From Zhihengliuella halotolerans (GTDB lineage Bacteria > Actinomycetota > Actinomycetes > Actinomycetales > Micrococcaceae): DNA of 64,000 bases. Positions 42,132 to 51,209 of this stretch are shown piece after piece (positions within the stretch are counted from its first letter, which is position 1; each line of letters starts with the position of its first letter). The position numbers and the translations under genes are program-made. The notes under the pieces were generated by a model that saw only the letters and a list, made by a program, of their open reading frames with translations, ran no database searches and was not told the DNA's origin. Where the stretch lies: assembly GCF_004217565.1 (NCBI RefSeq), contig NZ_SHLA01000001.1, positions 3,162,001 through 3,226,000 on the forward strand, written 5' to 3'.

Positions 42132-43226
42132 TCAGTCGGACGGGCTCGCGGGCTGATCCGTATCGACGGCGATGACGCGGTCGTCTCCGGAGGAGGGTGC
42201 GCCGCGGCCGTCCGTGTTGTTGGTGAGCAGCCACAGCTCGCCGTCGGGTCCGAGGACGGTGTCGCGCAACCGCCCGTGTTCGCCGGCGAAGTGCTCGGTT
42301 GAGGTCTCGGCATCTTCCAGCGGGACCTCGCGGAGCCGCTCGCCGCGCAGGTTCGCGATGAACAGCGAGCCGCCCGTGAACGCCATGCCGGAAGGGCTCG
42401 CGTCGGCCGGCCGCCACTGCTGGACGGGGTCGACGAAGCCCTCTCGGCCCGCGATACCCTCGACCTCCGGCCACCCGTAGTTCGCGCCGGCCTCGATGAC
42501 GTTGAGCTCGTCCCACGTGTTCTGACCGAACTCGCTCGCGTACAGCGTGCCGTCGTCGTCCCACGCGAGCCCCTGGGGGTTGCGATGGCCGTAGCTGTAC
42601 ACCGGGGAGCCGGCGAACGGGTTGTCGTCCGGCACACTCCCGTCGGCTCGCAGGCGCAAGATCTTCCCGCCCAGCGAATCCGGATCCTGCGCGTGCGCGC
42701 CGTTGCCGGCGTCGCCCGTCGTGGCGTAGAGCATCCCGTCCGGGCCGAACGCGATCCGGCCCCCGTTGTGGATCCGGGCCGCGGGGATGCCCCCGAGCAG
42801 GGGTTCGGGTGGGCCGAGCCCGAGGCTTCCGGGCCCGCCCGTGAGCTCGTACCGCTCGATCCGGTTCTCCCCGTCGGCCGTCGAGTAGGCGTAGAGGAGA
42901 CCGTCGCGCACGGCGATCCCGAGCAGCCCGCCTTCGCCGCGGGGCGCGACGCCGGCGATCGTGCCGACCGTCCGCGTCTCGCCGTCCGCGCCGAGCTCCA
43001 GGATCCGCGCGGTATCCCGCTCGCTGATGAGCGGCGTCTCACCGTGGAACGCGATCGCCCAGGGCGCGTCCAGCCCTTCGGCGACCACGCGCGTCTCCGC
43101 GGGGCCGGACGACGACGGCGGCGCCGTCGTCGTGTCCGGAGTCTCCGGCTCGGGGCCGGGCGCGCACGCCGCGAGTGCGCCCAGCACCGCTGCGGCGCCG
43201 ACGAGCAGTCTCAGGCGACGTTCCAT
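42132..43226 (-). CDS. PQQ-type glucose/sorbosone dehydrogenase-like lipoprotein
   Basis: A 364-residue exported protein with an N-terminal lipobox (LAACAPG) and a six-bladed beta-propeller of the soluble aldose sugar dehydrogenase family. Recognisable family blocks are GLDAPWAIAF, GGLLGIAV, RIHNGGRIAFGPDGMLYATTGD, GSPVYSYGHRNPQGLAWD and GANYGWPEVEG, where the conserved His and Arg line the quinone pocket. It would oxidise aldoses at the outer face of the membrane. No PQQ synthesis genes are in the window, so cofactor supply is an open question. Confidence 0.88.
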   Translation of the reverse strand: MERRLRLLVGAAAVLGALAACAPGPEPETPDTTTAPPSSSGPAETRVVAEGLDAPWAIAFHGETPLISERDTARILELGADGETRTVGTIAGVAPRGEGGLLGIAVRDGLLYAYSTADGENRIERYELTGGPGSLGLGPPEPLLGGIPAARIHNGGRIAFGPDGMLYATTGDAGNGAHAQDPDSLGGKILRLRADGSVPDDNPFAGSPVYSYGHRNPQGLAWDDDGTLYASEFGQNTWDELNVIEAGANYGWPEVEGIAGREGFVDPVQQWRPADASPSGMAFTGGSLFIANLRGERLREVPLEDAETSTEHFAGEHGRLRDTVLGPDGELWLLTNNTDGRGAPSSGDDRVIAVDTDQPASPSD

Positions 43227-43296
43227 GCCTCCAGTGTGCCCGGCTGCGCCGGACGTGTCAGGGGGGAGCTGCGGCTGATCGCCCGCGCGGGAGCCG

Positions 43297-43947
43297 TCAC
43301 GCGGGCGTTTCCGCCGTCTCGGCGACCGTGAAGTGGGTGTCTGTGCCGGGTCGTTCGATCTCGTCGAGAGCGGCGACCGCGAGGTCCTCGACGCTGATGC
43401 GCGACGAGCCGTCCGGGGCCGTGAGCAGCGTGGTGGTGCCGCGCCGGTAGCGGCCCGTGCGGGTGCCCGGCTCCAGAACGGCCGGCGGGCTCAGGTAGGT
43501 CCAGCGCCCGTTGGGGTGCTCGGTGCACGCGCGCAGCTGATCGGTGCTCGCGTGTGCGACCGCGCGCCAGGCGGGCGGGACGCGGGCCGGGTCGTCGATC
43601 ACCAGGAGGTCTGGGTTGTGCGGCGATCGCAGCGGCCCGGCCCCGCCGATCACGAGCACGGGCACGTCCGCTGCCGCGGCGGCGTCGAGAGCCGCGGTGG
43701 TTGCGCCGGCGATGCCCGCCTCCCGCCCAGCGGCGGCGCGGATCGAGAGGATGACGACGTCGGTGCCCAGCAGCGCCGCCTCCAGGCTCGCCTGCGCCGA
43801 GGTGTCGACGCGCGCGGAGGTGGCCCCGTCGTCGTGCCGGGGTTCGGGGTTGCGCGAGCCGGCCACGACGCGGTGACCGCGGGAGAGCGCCTCGGCGGTG
43901 AGGCGCGAGCCGACCATGCCCGTCGCGCCGATGATGGTGATGTTCAC
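43297..43947 (-). CDS. NAD(P)-binding NmrA/SDR-a-type protein
   Basis: A 216-residue atypical short-chain dehydrogenase-like protein. The N-terminal glycine motif GATGMVGSRL binds NAD(P); GTDVVILSIRAAAG and VLVIGGAGPL continue the Rossmann fold. The Tyr-x3-Lys pair of classical SDRs is not evident, so it may be a redox sensor or epimerase-like enzyme. The GTG at 43945-43947 overlaps the EamA stop as GTGA and has AAGGA upstream. It forms an operon with the exporter and lies under a divergent LysR gene. Confidence 0.85.
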   Translation of the reverse strand: MNITIIGATGMVGSRLTAEALSRGHRVVAGSRNPEPRHDDGATSARVDTSAQASLEAALLGTDVVILSIRAAAGREAGIAGATTAALDAAAAADVPVLVIGGAGPLRSPHNPDLLVIDDPARVPPAWRAVAHASTDQLRACTEHPNGRWTYLSPPAVLEPGTRTGRYRRGTTTLLTAPDGSSRISVEDLAVAALDEIERPGTDTHFTVAETAETPA

Positions 43948-44897
43948 GAGGGGAGTCCTTTGATGCGGAAGTGGCCGGGGGTGAGCTGCCCCGCGGCGAG
44001 GGCCGCGAGTGCGAGGGCGAATCCCGCGAGCTGGACGGGGGAGAGGGCCTCGTCGGCGAAGACCGCGCCCAGGGCGGCGGCCACGAGGGGCGAGAGCAGC
44101 CCGAGCAGGGCGGTGGCGGTGACGGGCAGCCGGCGCAGCCCGCTGAACCAGAGTGTGTAGGCGATCAGCCCGCCGAAGAGCCCCAGCCAGAGGTAGCCGG
44201 CGGCGCCCTGGACCCCGATTCCGGTGGGGACGCCCTCGAGCAGCAGCGCGGGTGCCAGCAGGACCAGGCCACCGGCGGTGAGCTGCCAGCCGGCGAAGCC
44301 CACGGCGCTGACGCCGGCCGGCCGGCCCCACCGCTTGGTGAGGACGACGCCGACGCCCATCGAAGCGGCACCAGCGATGCCGGCGGCCACGCCGATCGGG
44401 TCGAGCGCCGCGCCCGGGCCGAGGACCACGAGGCCCACGCCGACGACGCCGACGATGCCCCACGCCAGCCGCCAGCGCGAGAGGCGTTCGGAGAGGACCA
44501 GTACGGCGAGGAACACGATCAGGATGGGCTGAGTCGCCCCCAGCGTGGCGGCGACGCCGCCCGGAAGTCGTTCGGCGGTCAGGAAGAGGAGAGGAAAGAA
44601 CAAGCCGATGTTGAGCGTGCCCAGGACTGCGGCTTTCCACCACCAGTCGCCGACGGGCAGCTGGCGGGCGATCAGCAGCGCCACGATTCCCGCGGGCAGC
44701 GCGCGCATCAGCGCGGCGAAGAGCGGGTGTCCGGCGGGGAGAAGTTCCGTGGTGACGATGTAAGTGGTGCCCCAGACCGCAGGGGCCAGGGCGGTCAGGA
44801 GGGTCAGCCCGGTGCGCGATGCTCCGGGTGCCGCAGGCGCGGACTGCGGCGGCGAGGTGAGCGGCGAAGTCGGCGGGGGTGGTGTCGAAGTGGTCAT
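43944..44897 (-). CDS. EamA/DMT-family exporter
   Basis: A 317-residue drug/metabolite transporter with ten helices in two EamA repeats (LTALAPAVWGTTYIVTTELLP opens the first; GAASMGVGVVLTKRWGRP opens the second). Such proteins export amino acids or metabolites. It is the first gene of a two-gene operon with an NAD(P)-binding protein and is divergent from a LysR regulator, which probably controls it. The substrate is unknown. Confidence 0.9.
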   Translation of the reverse strand: MTTSTPPPPTSPLTSPPQSAPAAPGASRTGLTLLTALAPAVWGTTYIVTTELLPAGHPLFAALMRALPAGIVALLIARQLPVGDWWWKAAVLGTLNIGLFFPLLFLTAERLPGGVAATLGATQPILIVFLAVLVLSERLSRWRLAWGIVGVVGVGLVVLGPGAALDPIGVAAGIAGAASMGVGVVLTKRWGRPAGVSAVGFAGWQLTAGGLVLLAPALLLEGVPTGIGVQGAAGYLWLGLFGGLIAYTLWFSGLRRLPVTATALLGLLSPLVAAALGAVFADEALSPVQLAGFALALAALAAGQLTPGHFRIKGLPS

Positions 44898-44976
44898 GAG
44901 ACCACTGTGTGGCCGACTCTATTCATGAGTCCAACACATAGTTGTCATTCTAGCGATCTATAGACATGATCAATCC

Positions 44977-45867
44977 ATGGAACTTCAGCAGCTGCGTTAC
45001 GTCCTCGCCGTCGCCGAGACCCGGAACTTCACCCGCGCCGCGGAGCGGTGCTTCGTGGTGCAGTCGGCACTGAGCCACCAGATCAAGGCACTCGAAGGCG
45101 AGCTCGGATTGCAGCTCTTCGCCCGGACCAGCCGGCGGGTCGAGCTCACGGAGGCCGGCGCTGCGTTCCTGCCGGCGGCACGGGCCGCGCTGGAGGCGGC
45201 CGAGCGGGCCGTCGCGGAGGCGTCCGCGGCGACCGGCCGACTGCGCGGCACGCTGAGGATCGGCGCGATCCCGACCGTCACGGCCCTGGACCTGCCGGCC
45301 GCGCTCGGGGCGTTCCGCGACGCGCATCCCGAAGTGCGGATCAGCCTGCGTGGGGGAGGCAGTGACGAGTTCATGGAGCAGATCGCGGCGGGCACCCTCG
45401 ACGTCGCCGTTCTTGGGCTCTCGGAGTCCGTGCACCCGAACCGCGTCGACTCCCGGGTGCTGGCCCGGGAGCGACTGGTCGCCGTGTTGCCTGCCGGTCA
45501 CCGTCTTGCGGCTCGCCGGCGGCTGCACCTGCGCGACCTGGCCGAGGAGGCCTTCGTCGACTTCCCCGCCGGGGCGCCGGGCCGTGTTCCGTCGGATGCG
45601 GCGTTCGCCAAGGCCGGCGTCGCCCGGGAGGTGGTCTTCGAAGCCGCCGGCGTCGAGCTGTTCCTCGGGCTGGTCAGGGAGCGGTTGGCCATCGCGCTGC
45701 TGTCTGACGCCGTGGTCGGGGACCGCAGCGGGCTGGTCACCATCCCTGTGGCGGACGGTCCGCTGCGCGTGCAGCACCTGGCGTGGAGCGAGTTCAACCC
45801 CAGCCCGGCAGCCCTCGCGTTCGTTGACGTCGCGCGGGGCCACGCCCTCGCCGAGACCGTCAGCTGA
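44977..45867 (+). CDS. LysR-family regulator divergent from the EamA operon
   Basis: A 296-residue LTTR with an HTH at about residues 3-60 (LRYVLAVAETRNFTRAAERCFVVQSALSHQIKALEGELGLQLF) and an effector domain from about 90. The 79-base intergenic region with the EamA gene is AT-rich and contains CTATAG (44957-44962), part of a possible LTTR site. Control of the divergent exporter is the expected role. Confidence 0.9.
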   Translation: MELQQLRYVLAVAETRNFTRAAERCFVVQSALSHQIKALEGELGLQLFARTSRRVELTEAGAAFLPAARAALEAAERAVAEASAATGRLRGTLRIGAIPTVTALDLPAALGAFRDAHPEVRISLRGGGSDEFMEQIAAGTLDVAVLGLSESVHPNRVDSRVLARERLVAVLPAGHRLAARRRLHLRDLAEEAFVDFPAGAPGRVPSDAAFAKAGVAREVVFEAAGVELFLGLVRERLAIALLSDAVVGDRSGLVTIPVADGPLRVQHLAWSEFNPSPAALAFVDVARGHALAETVS

Positions 45868-45911
45868 AGTTCACCCGACTGCAGTGGACGGCCCGTCCCG
45901 CGTCGGCGAAG

Positions 45912-47153
45912 ATGAACCTGATGAGCGCAGACACCGCGGGCAGCACGCCCGGAGACGAGAGCCCCGGCACCGCACACCCCGGCACGGTCCGCGAGGTATT
46001 CGCCGCGTTCCTGAAACTGGGCTTGACCTCGTTCGGCGGCCCCGTTGCCCACCTCGGTTATTTTCGTGAGGCGTTCGTCGAGCGTCGCCGCTGGCTCTCC
46101 GACGCGGCCTACGCCGACCTCGTCGCGCTCTGCCAGTTCCTGCCCGGGCCCGCCTCCAGCCAGGTCGGCATGGCGCTCGGGCTGCAGCGGGCCGGGATTG
46201 GCGGGCTGATCGCCGCCTGGTTCGCGTTCACGATGCCCTCGGCGATCATCCTGATCGCCTTCGCGTTTGGGGTGGCGTCCTTCGGTGACGCCGCCGGCAC
46301 CGGTTGGCTGCAGGGGCTCAAGGCCGCGGCCGTGGCCGTGGTCGCGCAGGCCGTGCTCGGCATGGCGAAAACCCTGACGCCCGACGCGCGGCGGGCCACC
46401 ATCGCGGCGGCCGGCGCCGTCGTCGTACTACTCGTCCCGAGCCCGGCGGTGCAGGTCGCCGTGATCGCCGCGGGCGCCCTCGTAGGGCTCGCATGGCTGC
46501 GGCCCGGCCCGGTGGACGACGGCGGCGGGCTCGGCATCCGCGTCAGCCGGCGGGTCGGCGCGGGTGCCCTCGCGCTTTTCGCGGCGCTGCTCATCGGACT
46601 GCCCATCGCCGCGGCCGCGACCGGCGACGCCGCGCTCAGACTCGCCGACACGTTCTACCGCGCCGGCGCCCTCGTCTTCGGTGGCGGCCACGTGGTGCTG
46701 CCGCTGCTCGAAGCGGAGACGGTGCCGAACGGTCTCGTCGCGCACGATACGTTCCTCGCCGGATACGGCGCCGCCCAGGCCGTGCCCGGCCCGCTGTTCA
46801 CGTTCGCGGGCTACCTCGGCGCCAGCACGACGACGGGGCCCGCCGGGCTGCTCGGCGCCGCGATCGCGCTGCTCGCCATCTTCCTGCCGGCCGCGCTGCT
46901 GGCCGTCGGGGCGCTGCCGTTCTGGGACCGGCTGCGCCGCGCGACGTCCGCCCGGTCCGCGCTGATGGGCGTCAATGCGGCCGTCGTCGGGATCCTCGCC
47001 GCCGCGCTGTACGACCCGGTGTTCACCCAGGGGGTGACCTCCACGGGGTCGCTGGCCGTGGCGATCGCCGTGTTCGTGGCTCAGCGGGCGTGGAACGTGC
47101 CGGCGTGGGCGGCGGTCATCGCCGCCGGCGTCGTCGGCTACTTCGTGCTGTAG
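45912..47153 (+). CDS. chrA: Chromate transporter ChrA (two-domain)
   Basis: A 413-residue long-form CHR protein. The first half has FLKLGLTSFGGPVAHLGYFRE ... LCQFLPGPASSQVGMALG, and the second repeats the motif as FYRAGALVFGGGHVVLPLLEAE ... GYGAAQAVPGPLFTFAGYLGA, as expected for antiparallel duplicated domains. It expels chromate from the cytoplasm. An alternative ATG lies three codons downstream. It follows the LysR gene by 44 bases and might be co-transcribed with it. Confidence 0.93.
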   Translation: MNLMSADTAGSTPGDESPGTAHPGTVREVFAAFLKLGLTSFGGPVAHLGYFREAFVERRRWLSDAAYADLVALCQFLPGPASSQVGMALGLQRAGIGGLIAAWFAFTMPSAIILIAFAFGVASFGDAAGTGWLQGLKAAAVAVVAQAVLGMAKTLTPDARRATIAAAGAVVVLLVPSPAVQVAVIAAGALVGLAWLRPGPVDDGGGLGIRVSRRVGAGALALFAALLIGLPIAAAATGDAALRLADTFYRAGALVFGGGHVVLPLLEAETVPNGLVAHDTFLAGYGAAQAVPGPLFTFAGYLGASTTTGPAGLLGAAIALLAIFLPAALLAVGALPFWDRLRRATSARSALMGVNAAVVGILAAALYDPVFTQGVTSTGSLAVAIAVFVAQRAWNVPAWAAVIAAGVVGYFVL

Positions 47154-47240
47154 CGGGGCGTCGACGCCAGGTCGGTTGGCGCCTCGATTTAGGCCACCTG
47201 GCCGATGTGCGGGGGGCGGGTGCCCGCGCAGGATGAGCGC

Positions 47241-47924
47241 ATGGATACGAAACGACGTTCACTGCGCCGCGAACGGCTCCTCGCTGCGGCCCTCATTTTC
47301 CTCGCTCTCGTCCCCTCGCTGGCCGGCGCCGTGCGCCTCGGCGATGTCGTCTCCGGTGGCGAGGTCACCGCGGCGAATGCCCGCTTCCACGCGCTGCCGG
47401 TGCCCATCCTCCTGCACATCGTCGGGGCGCTGGCGTACTCGATCCTCGGCGCGTTCCAGTTCCTGCCCGCGCTGCGTGCCCGGCACCCGCGCTGGCATCG
47501 GCGGGTGGGGCGCTACGTTGTGGTTCCCGCCGGATTTCTGGTGTCCGCGACCGGCCTCTGGATGACGGCGGTGTACGAGATGCCGCCTGTCGACGGAGCG
47601 GCACTCGCTGCGGCGCGCTATGCGGTCGGTGTGCTCATGGGCGTTTTTCTTCTCCTCGGGATCGCCGCGATCGCCCGGAAGGACATCCCGGCCCACGGCG
47701 CGTGGATGATCCGCGCCTATGCCCTGGCGTTGGGTGCCGGAACGCAGGTCTTCACGTCAGCCCCCTTCCTTCTGATCTTCGGCGAACCCGGCGTCACGGC
47801 GCGGGCCGTGCAGATGATCGCCGGGTGGCTCATCAATGCAGCGGTCGCCGAGTGGGTCATCCGACGACGGCGGGCCGGAGCGGTCCGCCCGCGGCGGGCG
47901 GCGGAGGCGAGCCCGGTACGATGA
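47241..47924 (+). CDS. DUF2306 membrane protein
   Basis: A 227-residue protein with five to seven helices. Conserved features are RFHALPVPILLHIVGALAYSILGAFQFLPALR and HRRVGRYVVVPAGFLVSATGLWM, with histidines that could bind heme or metal, then KDIPAHGAWMIRAYALALGAGTQVF. This is the DUF2306 pattern. The stop overlaps the histidine-kinase start as ATGA, so it belongs to the same operon and may be sensed or regulated by that kinase. Confidence 0.85.
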   Translation: MDTKRRSLRRERLLAAALIFLALVPSLAGAVRLGDVVSGGEVTAANARFHALPVPILLHIVGALAYSILGAFQFLPALRARHPRWHRRVGRYVVVPAGFLVSATGLWMTAVYEMPPVDGAALAAARYAVGVLMGVFLLLGIAAIARKDIPAHGAWMIRAYALALGAGTQVFTSAPFLLIFGEPGVTARAVQMIAGWLINAAVAEWVIRRRRAGAVRPRRAAEASPVR

Positions 47925-49066
47925 GGCGCGTGCGAAGGTCTTGGGGCGGGTGGACCGGGCCCGCCGCCGACGGGGCGGAGGGCCCCGGGGTGCGCGACGT
48001 CGTCGTCGTCGCGGTGCTGGCGGCCGTTGTCCTGGGCGAGGCGCTGCTGCGGGACGATCTCGCGTGGCCGGCGCCCACGGCTCTTGTGACGCTCGCGGCT
48101 CTGGCCGTGCTGCCGTGGCGCCGCAGCCGTCCGCTGGCGGTCGTGTTCGTCTTCGTCGCGACGACCACAGGGTTCGCGGTGGTCCAGGCAGCCGCCGGTG
48201 TCGGGCGCGACGCGCTGGTGGCCATGTTCGCCCTGCTTGCCGTCCCGTATGCCCTCTTTCGCTGGGGGTCCGGCCGAGCCCGGATCGTCGGCGGCGCCGT
48301 GCTGGGGGCGGGTGCCCTGATCTCCGCGGCCGCCGGGCCGAACGGTGTCGCGGATGTGGTCACGGGGTTCGCGTTCTTCGGTGCCGCCTGCCTGGCCGGC
48401 GCCCTGCGGCGCGAGCGGGTCGCCGCGCACGCCCGGGAACTCGACGCCGCCCGGTCCCGGGAGCGCGAGGCCCTGGCCCGCGACCTGCACGACACCGTTG
48501 CCCACCACGTTTCCGTCATCGCCATTCGCGCGCAGGCGGCGGCCGCGCTCCCGCCGGACGCCGAGCGGAATGCCGAGTCTTTCGCCGTCATCGAGTTGCG
48601 GGCGCGCACTGTGCTGGCCGAGATGCGATCCCTCGTGCGCGCGCTCCGTGCACCGAGCCCGTACGCGCCGTCCGCCGGCGTCAGCGACATCCGCGGGCTG
48701 GCAGATCCCGGGCCGCCCGCTGTGCACGTGCGCGTGGACGGCCCCGTGGACGACATCGATGGCGTGCTCGCCTCGACGCTGCACCGCATCGCCCAGGAGG
48801 GCGTGACGAACGCCCGCCGCCACGCCCGCGGCGTCTCCGCGATTGAAGTTCGCGTCAGCGTCGACGCGGCGGCGGCGCGCGTTGAGGTGCACGACGACGG
48901 CGCCCGTCCGGCCGCGCCGGCCGACGGTCCCGCGCGGGTCGGCGGGCTGGGTCTGATCGGCGTTGCGGAGCGCGCCGCCCTCCTCGGTGGGGAGGCGGCC
49001 GCGGGCCCCGACGACGCCGGCGGCTGGACGGTGCGTGCTTCACTGCCGCTGCGGGAGCGACCGTGA
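47921..49066 (+). CDS. NarL-type sensor histidine kinase
   Basis: A 381-residue membrane kinase. Five or so N-terminal helices (about 25-160) are followed by a HisKA_3 dimerisation domain with phospho-acceptor His190 in ARDLHDTVAHHVSVIAI, then an HATPase_c domain with the N box (EGVTNARRHARG) and a C-terminal glycine-rich GGLGLIGVAERAALLGG. No extracytoplasmic sensor domain is present, so it probably senses a membrane signal. It is linked by ATGA to the DUF2306 gene and by GTGA to its response regulator. Confidence 0.93.
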   Translation: MRRVRRSWGGWTGPAADGAEGPGVRDVVVVAVLAAVVLGEALLRDDLAWPAPTALVTLAALAVLPWRRSRPLAVVFVFVATTTGFAVVQAAAGVGRDALVAMFALLAVPYALFRWGSGRARIVGGAVLGAGALISAAAGPNGVADVVTGFAFFGAACLAGALRRERVAAHARELDAARSREREALARDLHDTVAHHVSVIAIRAQAAAALPPDAERNAESFAVIELRARTVLAEMRSLVRALRAPSPYAPSAGVSDIRGLADPGPPAVHVRVDGPVDDIDGVLASTLHRIAQEGVTNARRHARGVSAIEVRVSVDAAAARVEVHDDGARPAAPADGPARVGGLGLIGVAERAALLGGEAAAGPDDAGGWTVRASLPLRERP

Positions 49067-49707
49067 TCCGGGTCCTCGTCGCCGACGACCAGGAGGCCGT
49101 GCGTACGGGCCTGCGTATGCTGCTCGCCGCCCAACCGGGCATCGCCGTCGCAGCCGAAGCGGGAGACGGGGCCGAAGCAGTGCGGCTCGCCCGCCGGCTG
49201 CGCCCCGACGTGGTGCTGATGGACGTCCGGATGCCGCGCCTGGACGGCATCGAGGCTACCCGGCTCCTCGCCGGCGCCGATGTCGCGGACCCCCTCGCCG
49301 TCGTCGTCATCACGACCTTTGACCTGGACGAGTACGTGTATGGGGCCCTGCGGGCCGGCGCGCGCGGCTTCCTCCTCAAGGATGCGGGCGCCCGGCTCCT
49401 GGCGGAGGCCGTCCGGGCCGCCGCGGCTGGCGACGCGCTCGTGTCTCCGCAGATTACGGTGCGCCTGCTTGAGGAGTTCGCGCGGCCGCGGCGCCGGTCT
49501 CGGGCGCCGCGGGAGGCACTGACGGCCCGCGAGGAGGACGTGCTAGTCCTGCTTGCGGCGGGCCTGACGAACAACGAGATCGGCGAACGGCTGCATCTGG
49601 CGCTCGGCACCGTGAAGACCCACGTCGCGGCGATCCTTGCCAAGATCGGCGTGCGGAACCGCGTGGAGGCTGCGATGTGGGCCGTCGAATCGGGACGTCG
49701 AGGCTAG
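49063..49707 (+). CDS. NarL/FixJ-family response regulator
   Basis: A 214-residue regulator. The receiver domain has the acidic pair Asp8-Asp9, phospho-acceptor Asp54 (LMDVRMP), the conserved Thr in VVITTFD and Lys in FLLKDAG. The LuxR-type HTH near the C-terminus is LTAREEDVLVLLAAGLTNNEIGERLHLALGTVKTHVAAILAKIG. The GTG start lies inside the kinase stop (GTGA), guaranteeing coupled synthesis with its partner. Its targets are unknown. Confidence 0.94.
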   Translation: MIRVLVADDQEAVRTGLRMLLAAQPGIAVAAEAGDGAEAVRLARRLRPDVVLMDVRMPRLDGIEATRLLAGADVADPLAVVVITTFDLDEYVYGALRAGARGFLLKDAGARLLAEAVRAAAAGDALVSPQITVRLLEEFARPRRRSRAPREALTAREEDVLVLLAAGLTNNEIGERLHLALGTVKTHVAAILAKIGVRNRVEAAMWAVESGRRG

Positions 49708-49831
49708 ACGGACTGGAACCGTGGCCACTGAATCCGAATTGGACCTTCTCCAGGGGGCCAATCTGCTGGATCGTTGATTCTCGACAGCATTCGCCGGGCC
49801 GCGGGTCGGCCCCGGACTTCGGGAGCACCTC

Positions 49832-50005
49832 ATGGAACTGATCGTCCTGACCGTCATCGCCGCGATGCTCGGCCTGCTCTTCTACCTGGTCGGCCGCTTC
49901 GGGGCGGCGGGCGCCGGCGCGAACGACCACGTGCCGGCGATCATCGGGCGCGGCTGGCGGATGCTCGCAGCCTGCGGTCGCACCCCGCAGATCCCCGGCC
50001 GGTAG
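49832..50005 (+). CDS. Small membrane protein (57 residues)
   Basis: A short reading frame with GGGAG seven bases before its ATG. The first 22 residues form a clear membrane helix (MELIVLTVIAAMLGLLFYLV), followed by a Gly/Ala turn and a basic, amphipathic cytoplasmic tail (GRGWRMLAACGRTPQIPGR). I do not recognise it. It lies 124 bases after the response-regulator gene, possibly as a target or partner of that system. Codon use is compatible with a real gene. Confidence 0.5.
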   Translation: MELIVLTVIAAMLGLLFYLVGRFGAAGAGANDHVPAIIGRGWRMLAACGRTPQIPGR

Positions 50006-50075
50006 GGGCGGGCGTCGGGAGATCAGTCGAGAACGGGCGCTGGAATGCTGAGGCGGGCAGTGCTGCAGAACAGGG

Positions 50076-50399
50076 CTAGAGAACTGGGTCCGGGCGGCGG
50101 GTGAGGACTTTGAATTCGGGTGCGCCGGCGCCGGGCGCCATCAGCTCCAGTTCCCATACGCGCGCCGGAATCTCGGTCCCGGCGGCCGTGCGGTACGACT
50201 CCACGGAGAGCATCCAGGCCGGTGTCCCCTCCGCCCGGCGCAGCTCGGCCCCGGCATCGGAGAAGTCGGCGAAGACCACGCGCACATCGGCCGGGTCCGC
50301 GAAATGAGCGGTGCCCGGCGCCCGCAGCCTGGCCCCGCGGAACAGATGGCTGTGCGAGGCGTGCAGCAGGACGCCATCCACGTTCGTCGTCTGTCCCAT
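50076..50399 (-). CDS. Small hypothetical protein at the end of the siderophore operon
   Basis: A 107-residue soluble protein of unknown family, probably beta-rich (VDGVLLHASHSHLFRG, RVVFADFSDAGAEL, WELELMAP). It starts six bases after the ATPase stop and so belongs to the iron operon. It contains no cysteines; three histidines lie near residues 13-18. An accessory role in siderophore use is only a contextual guess. Confidence 0.65.
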   Translation of the reverse strand: MGQTTNVDGVLLHASHSHLFRGARLRAPGTAHFADPADVRVVFADFSDAGAELRRAEGTPAWMLSVESYRTAAGTEIPARVWELELMAPGAGAPEFKVLTRRPDPVL

Positions 50400-50405
50400 C
50401 GCCGG

Positions 50406-51209
50406 CTACCCCTGCAGAGCGGGCGCGGGGCAGCGGCTGGAGAGCACGGCGGGCTCGAAGGAGATGACCACCCGGCCGCGGGCGTCGTCGTACGCGACCT
50501 CCGCGTCCACCTCGTAGACGTCGCGGATCAGCTCGGGCGTGAGCACCTCGCGCGGCGTGCCCGCGGCGACGACCGATCCGCCGTGCAGCACCACCAGGTG
50601 GTCGCAGAACATCGCGGCCAGGTTGAGGTCGTGCATCGCGACGACCGTGGTCATCGGCAGCCGGGTGACGAGCGTGAGCAGCTCGAGCTGGTGCCGGATG
50701 TCCAGGTGGTTGGTCGGCTCGTCGAGCAGCAGCTCGCGCGGTTCCTGCGCCAGCGCGCGCGCGATCTGCGCCCGCTGCCGCTCGCCGCCGGAGAGCGTGT
50801 GCCAGAGCCGGTCGGCCTTGTCGCTCAGGCCGGTCTGCTCGAGGGCGCGCACGACGGCGGCGCGGTCGGCGACCGCGTCCCCACCCCACGTGCCGCGGTG
50901 CGGGATGCGGCCGAGGCGGACGACGTCCTCGACGAGGATGTCCATGTCGGTCTGCGCGTGCTGGCTGACGACCGCAACCGTGCGCGCGATGTTCCGGCGC
51001 GGGATCGAGGAGAGGGGCTCGCCGTCCAGTTCGATCGCGCCCGCGGAGGGCTTGGTGACGCCCTGCATGAGGCGCAGGAGCGAGGACTTGCCCGAGCCGT
51101 TGGGCCCGAGCAGGCCGACGGTGGCCCCCTGTTCGGGGCGGAGGGTGACGCCGTCGACGATGAGCGCGCCCTCGCGCGCCCAGCTGACGTTCTCGGCGGT
51201 GAGGCTCAT
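50406..51209 (-). CDS. Iron-siderophore ABC transporter, ATPase
   Basis: A 267-residue FecE/FhuC-like ATPase. Walker A is GPNGSGKSS, the Q-loop lies in AVVSQHAQTD, the signature is LSGGERQRAQIARAL, Walker B is ELLLDEPTNHLD, and the switch His is in VVAMHDLNLAAMF. The ATG overlaps the permease stop as ATGA. It energises import of the ferric siderophore bound by the lipoprotein encoded at 52287. Confidence 0.93.
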   Translation of the reverse strand: MSLTAENVSWAREGALIVDGVTLRPEQGATVGLLGPNGSGKSSLLRLMQGVTKPSAGAIELDGEPLSSIPRRNIARTVAVVSQHAQTDMDILVEDVVRLGRIPHRGTWGGDAVADRAAVVRALEQTGLSDKADRLWHTLSGGERQRAQIARALAQEPRELLLDEPTNHLDIRHQLELLTLVTRLPMTTVVAMHDLNLAAMFCDHLVVLHGGSVVAAGTPREVLTPELIRDVYEVDAEVAYDDARGRVVISFEPAVLSSRCPAPALQG

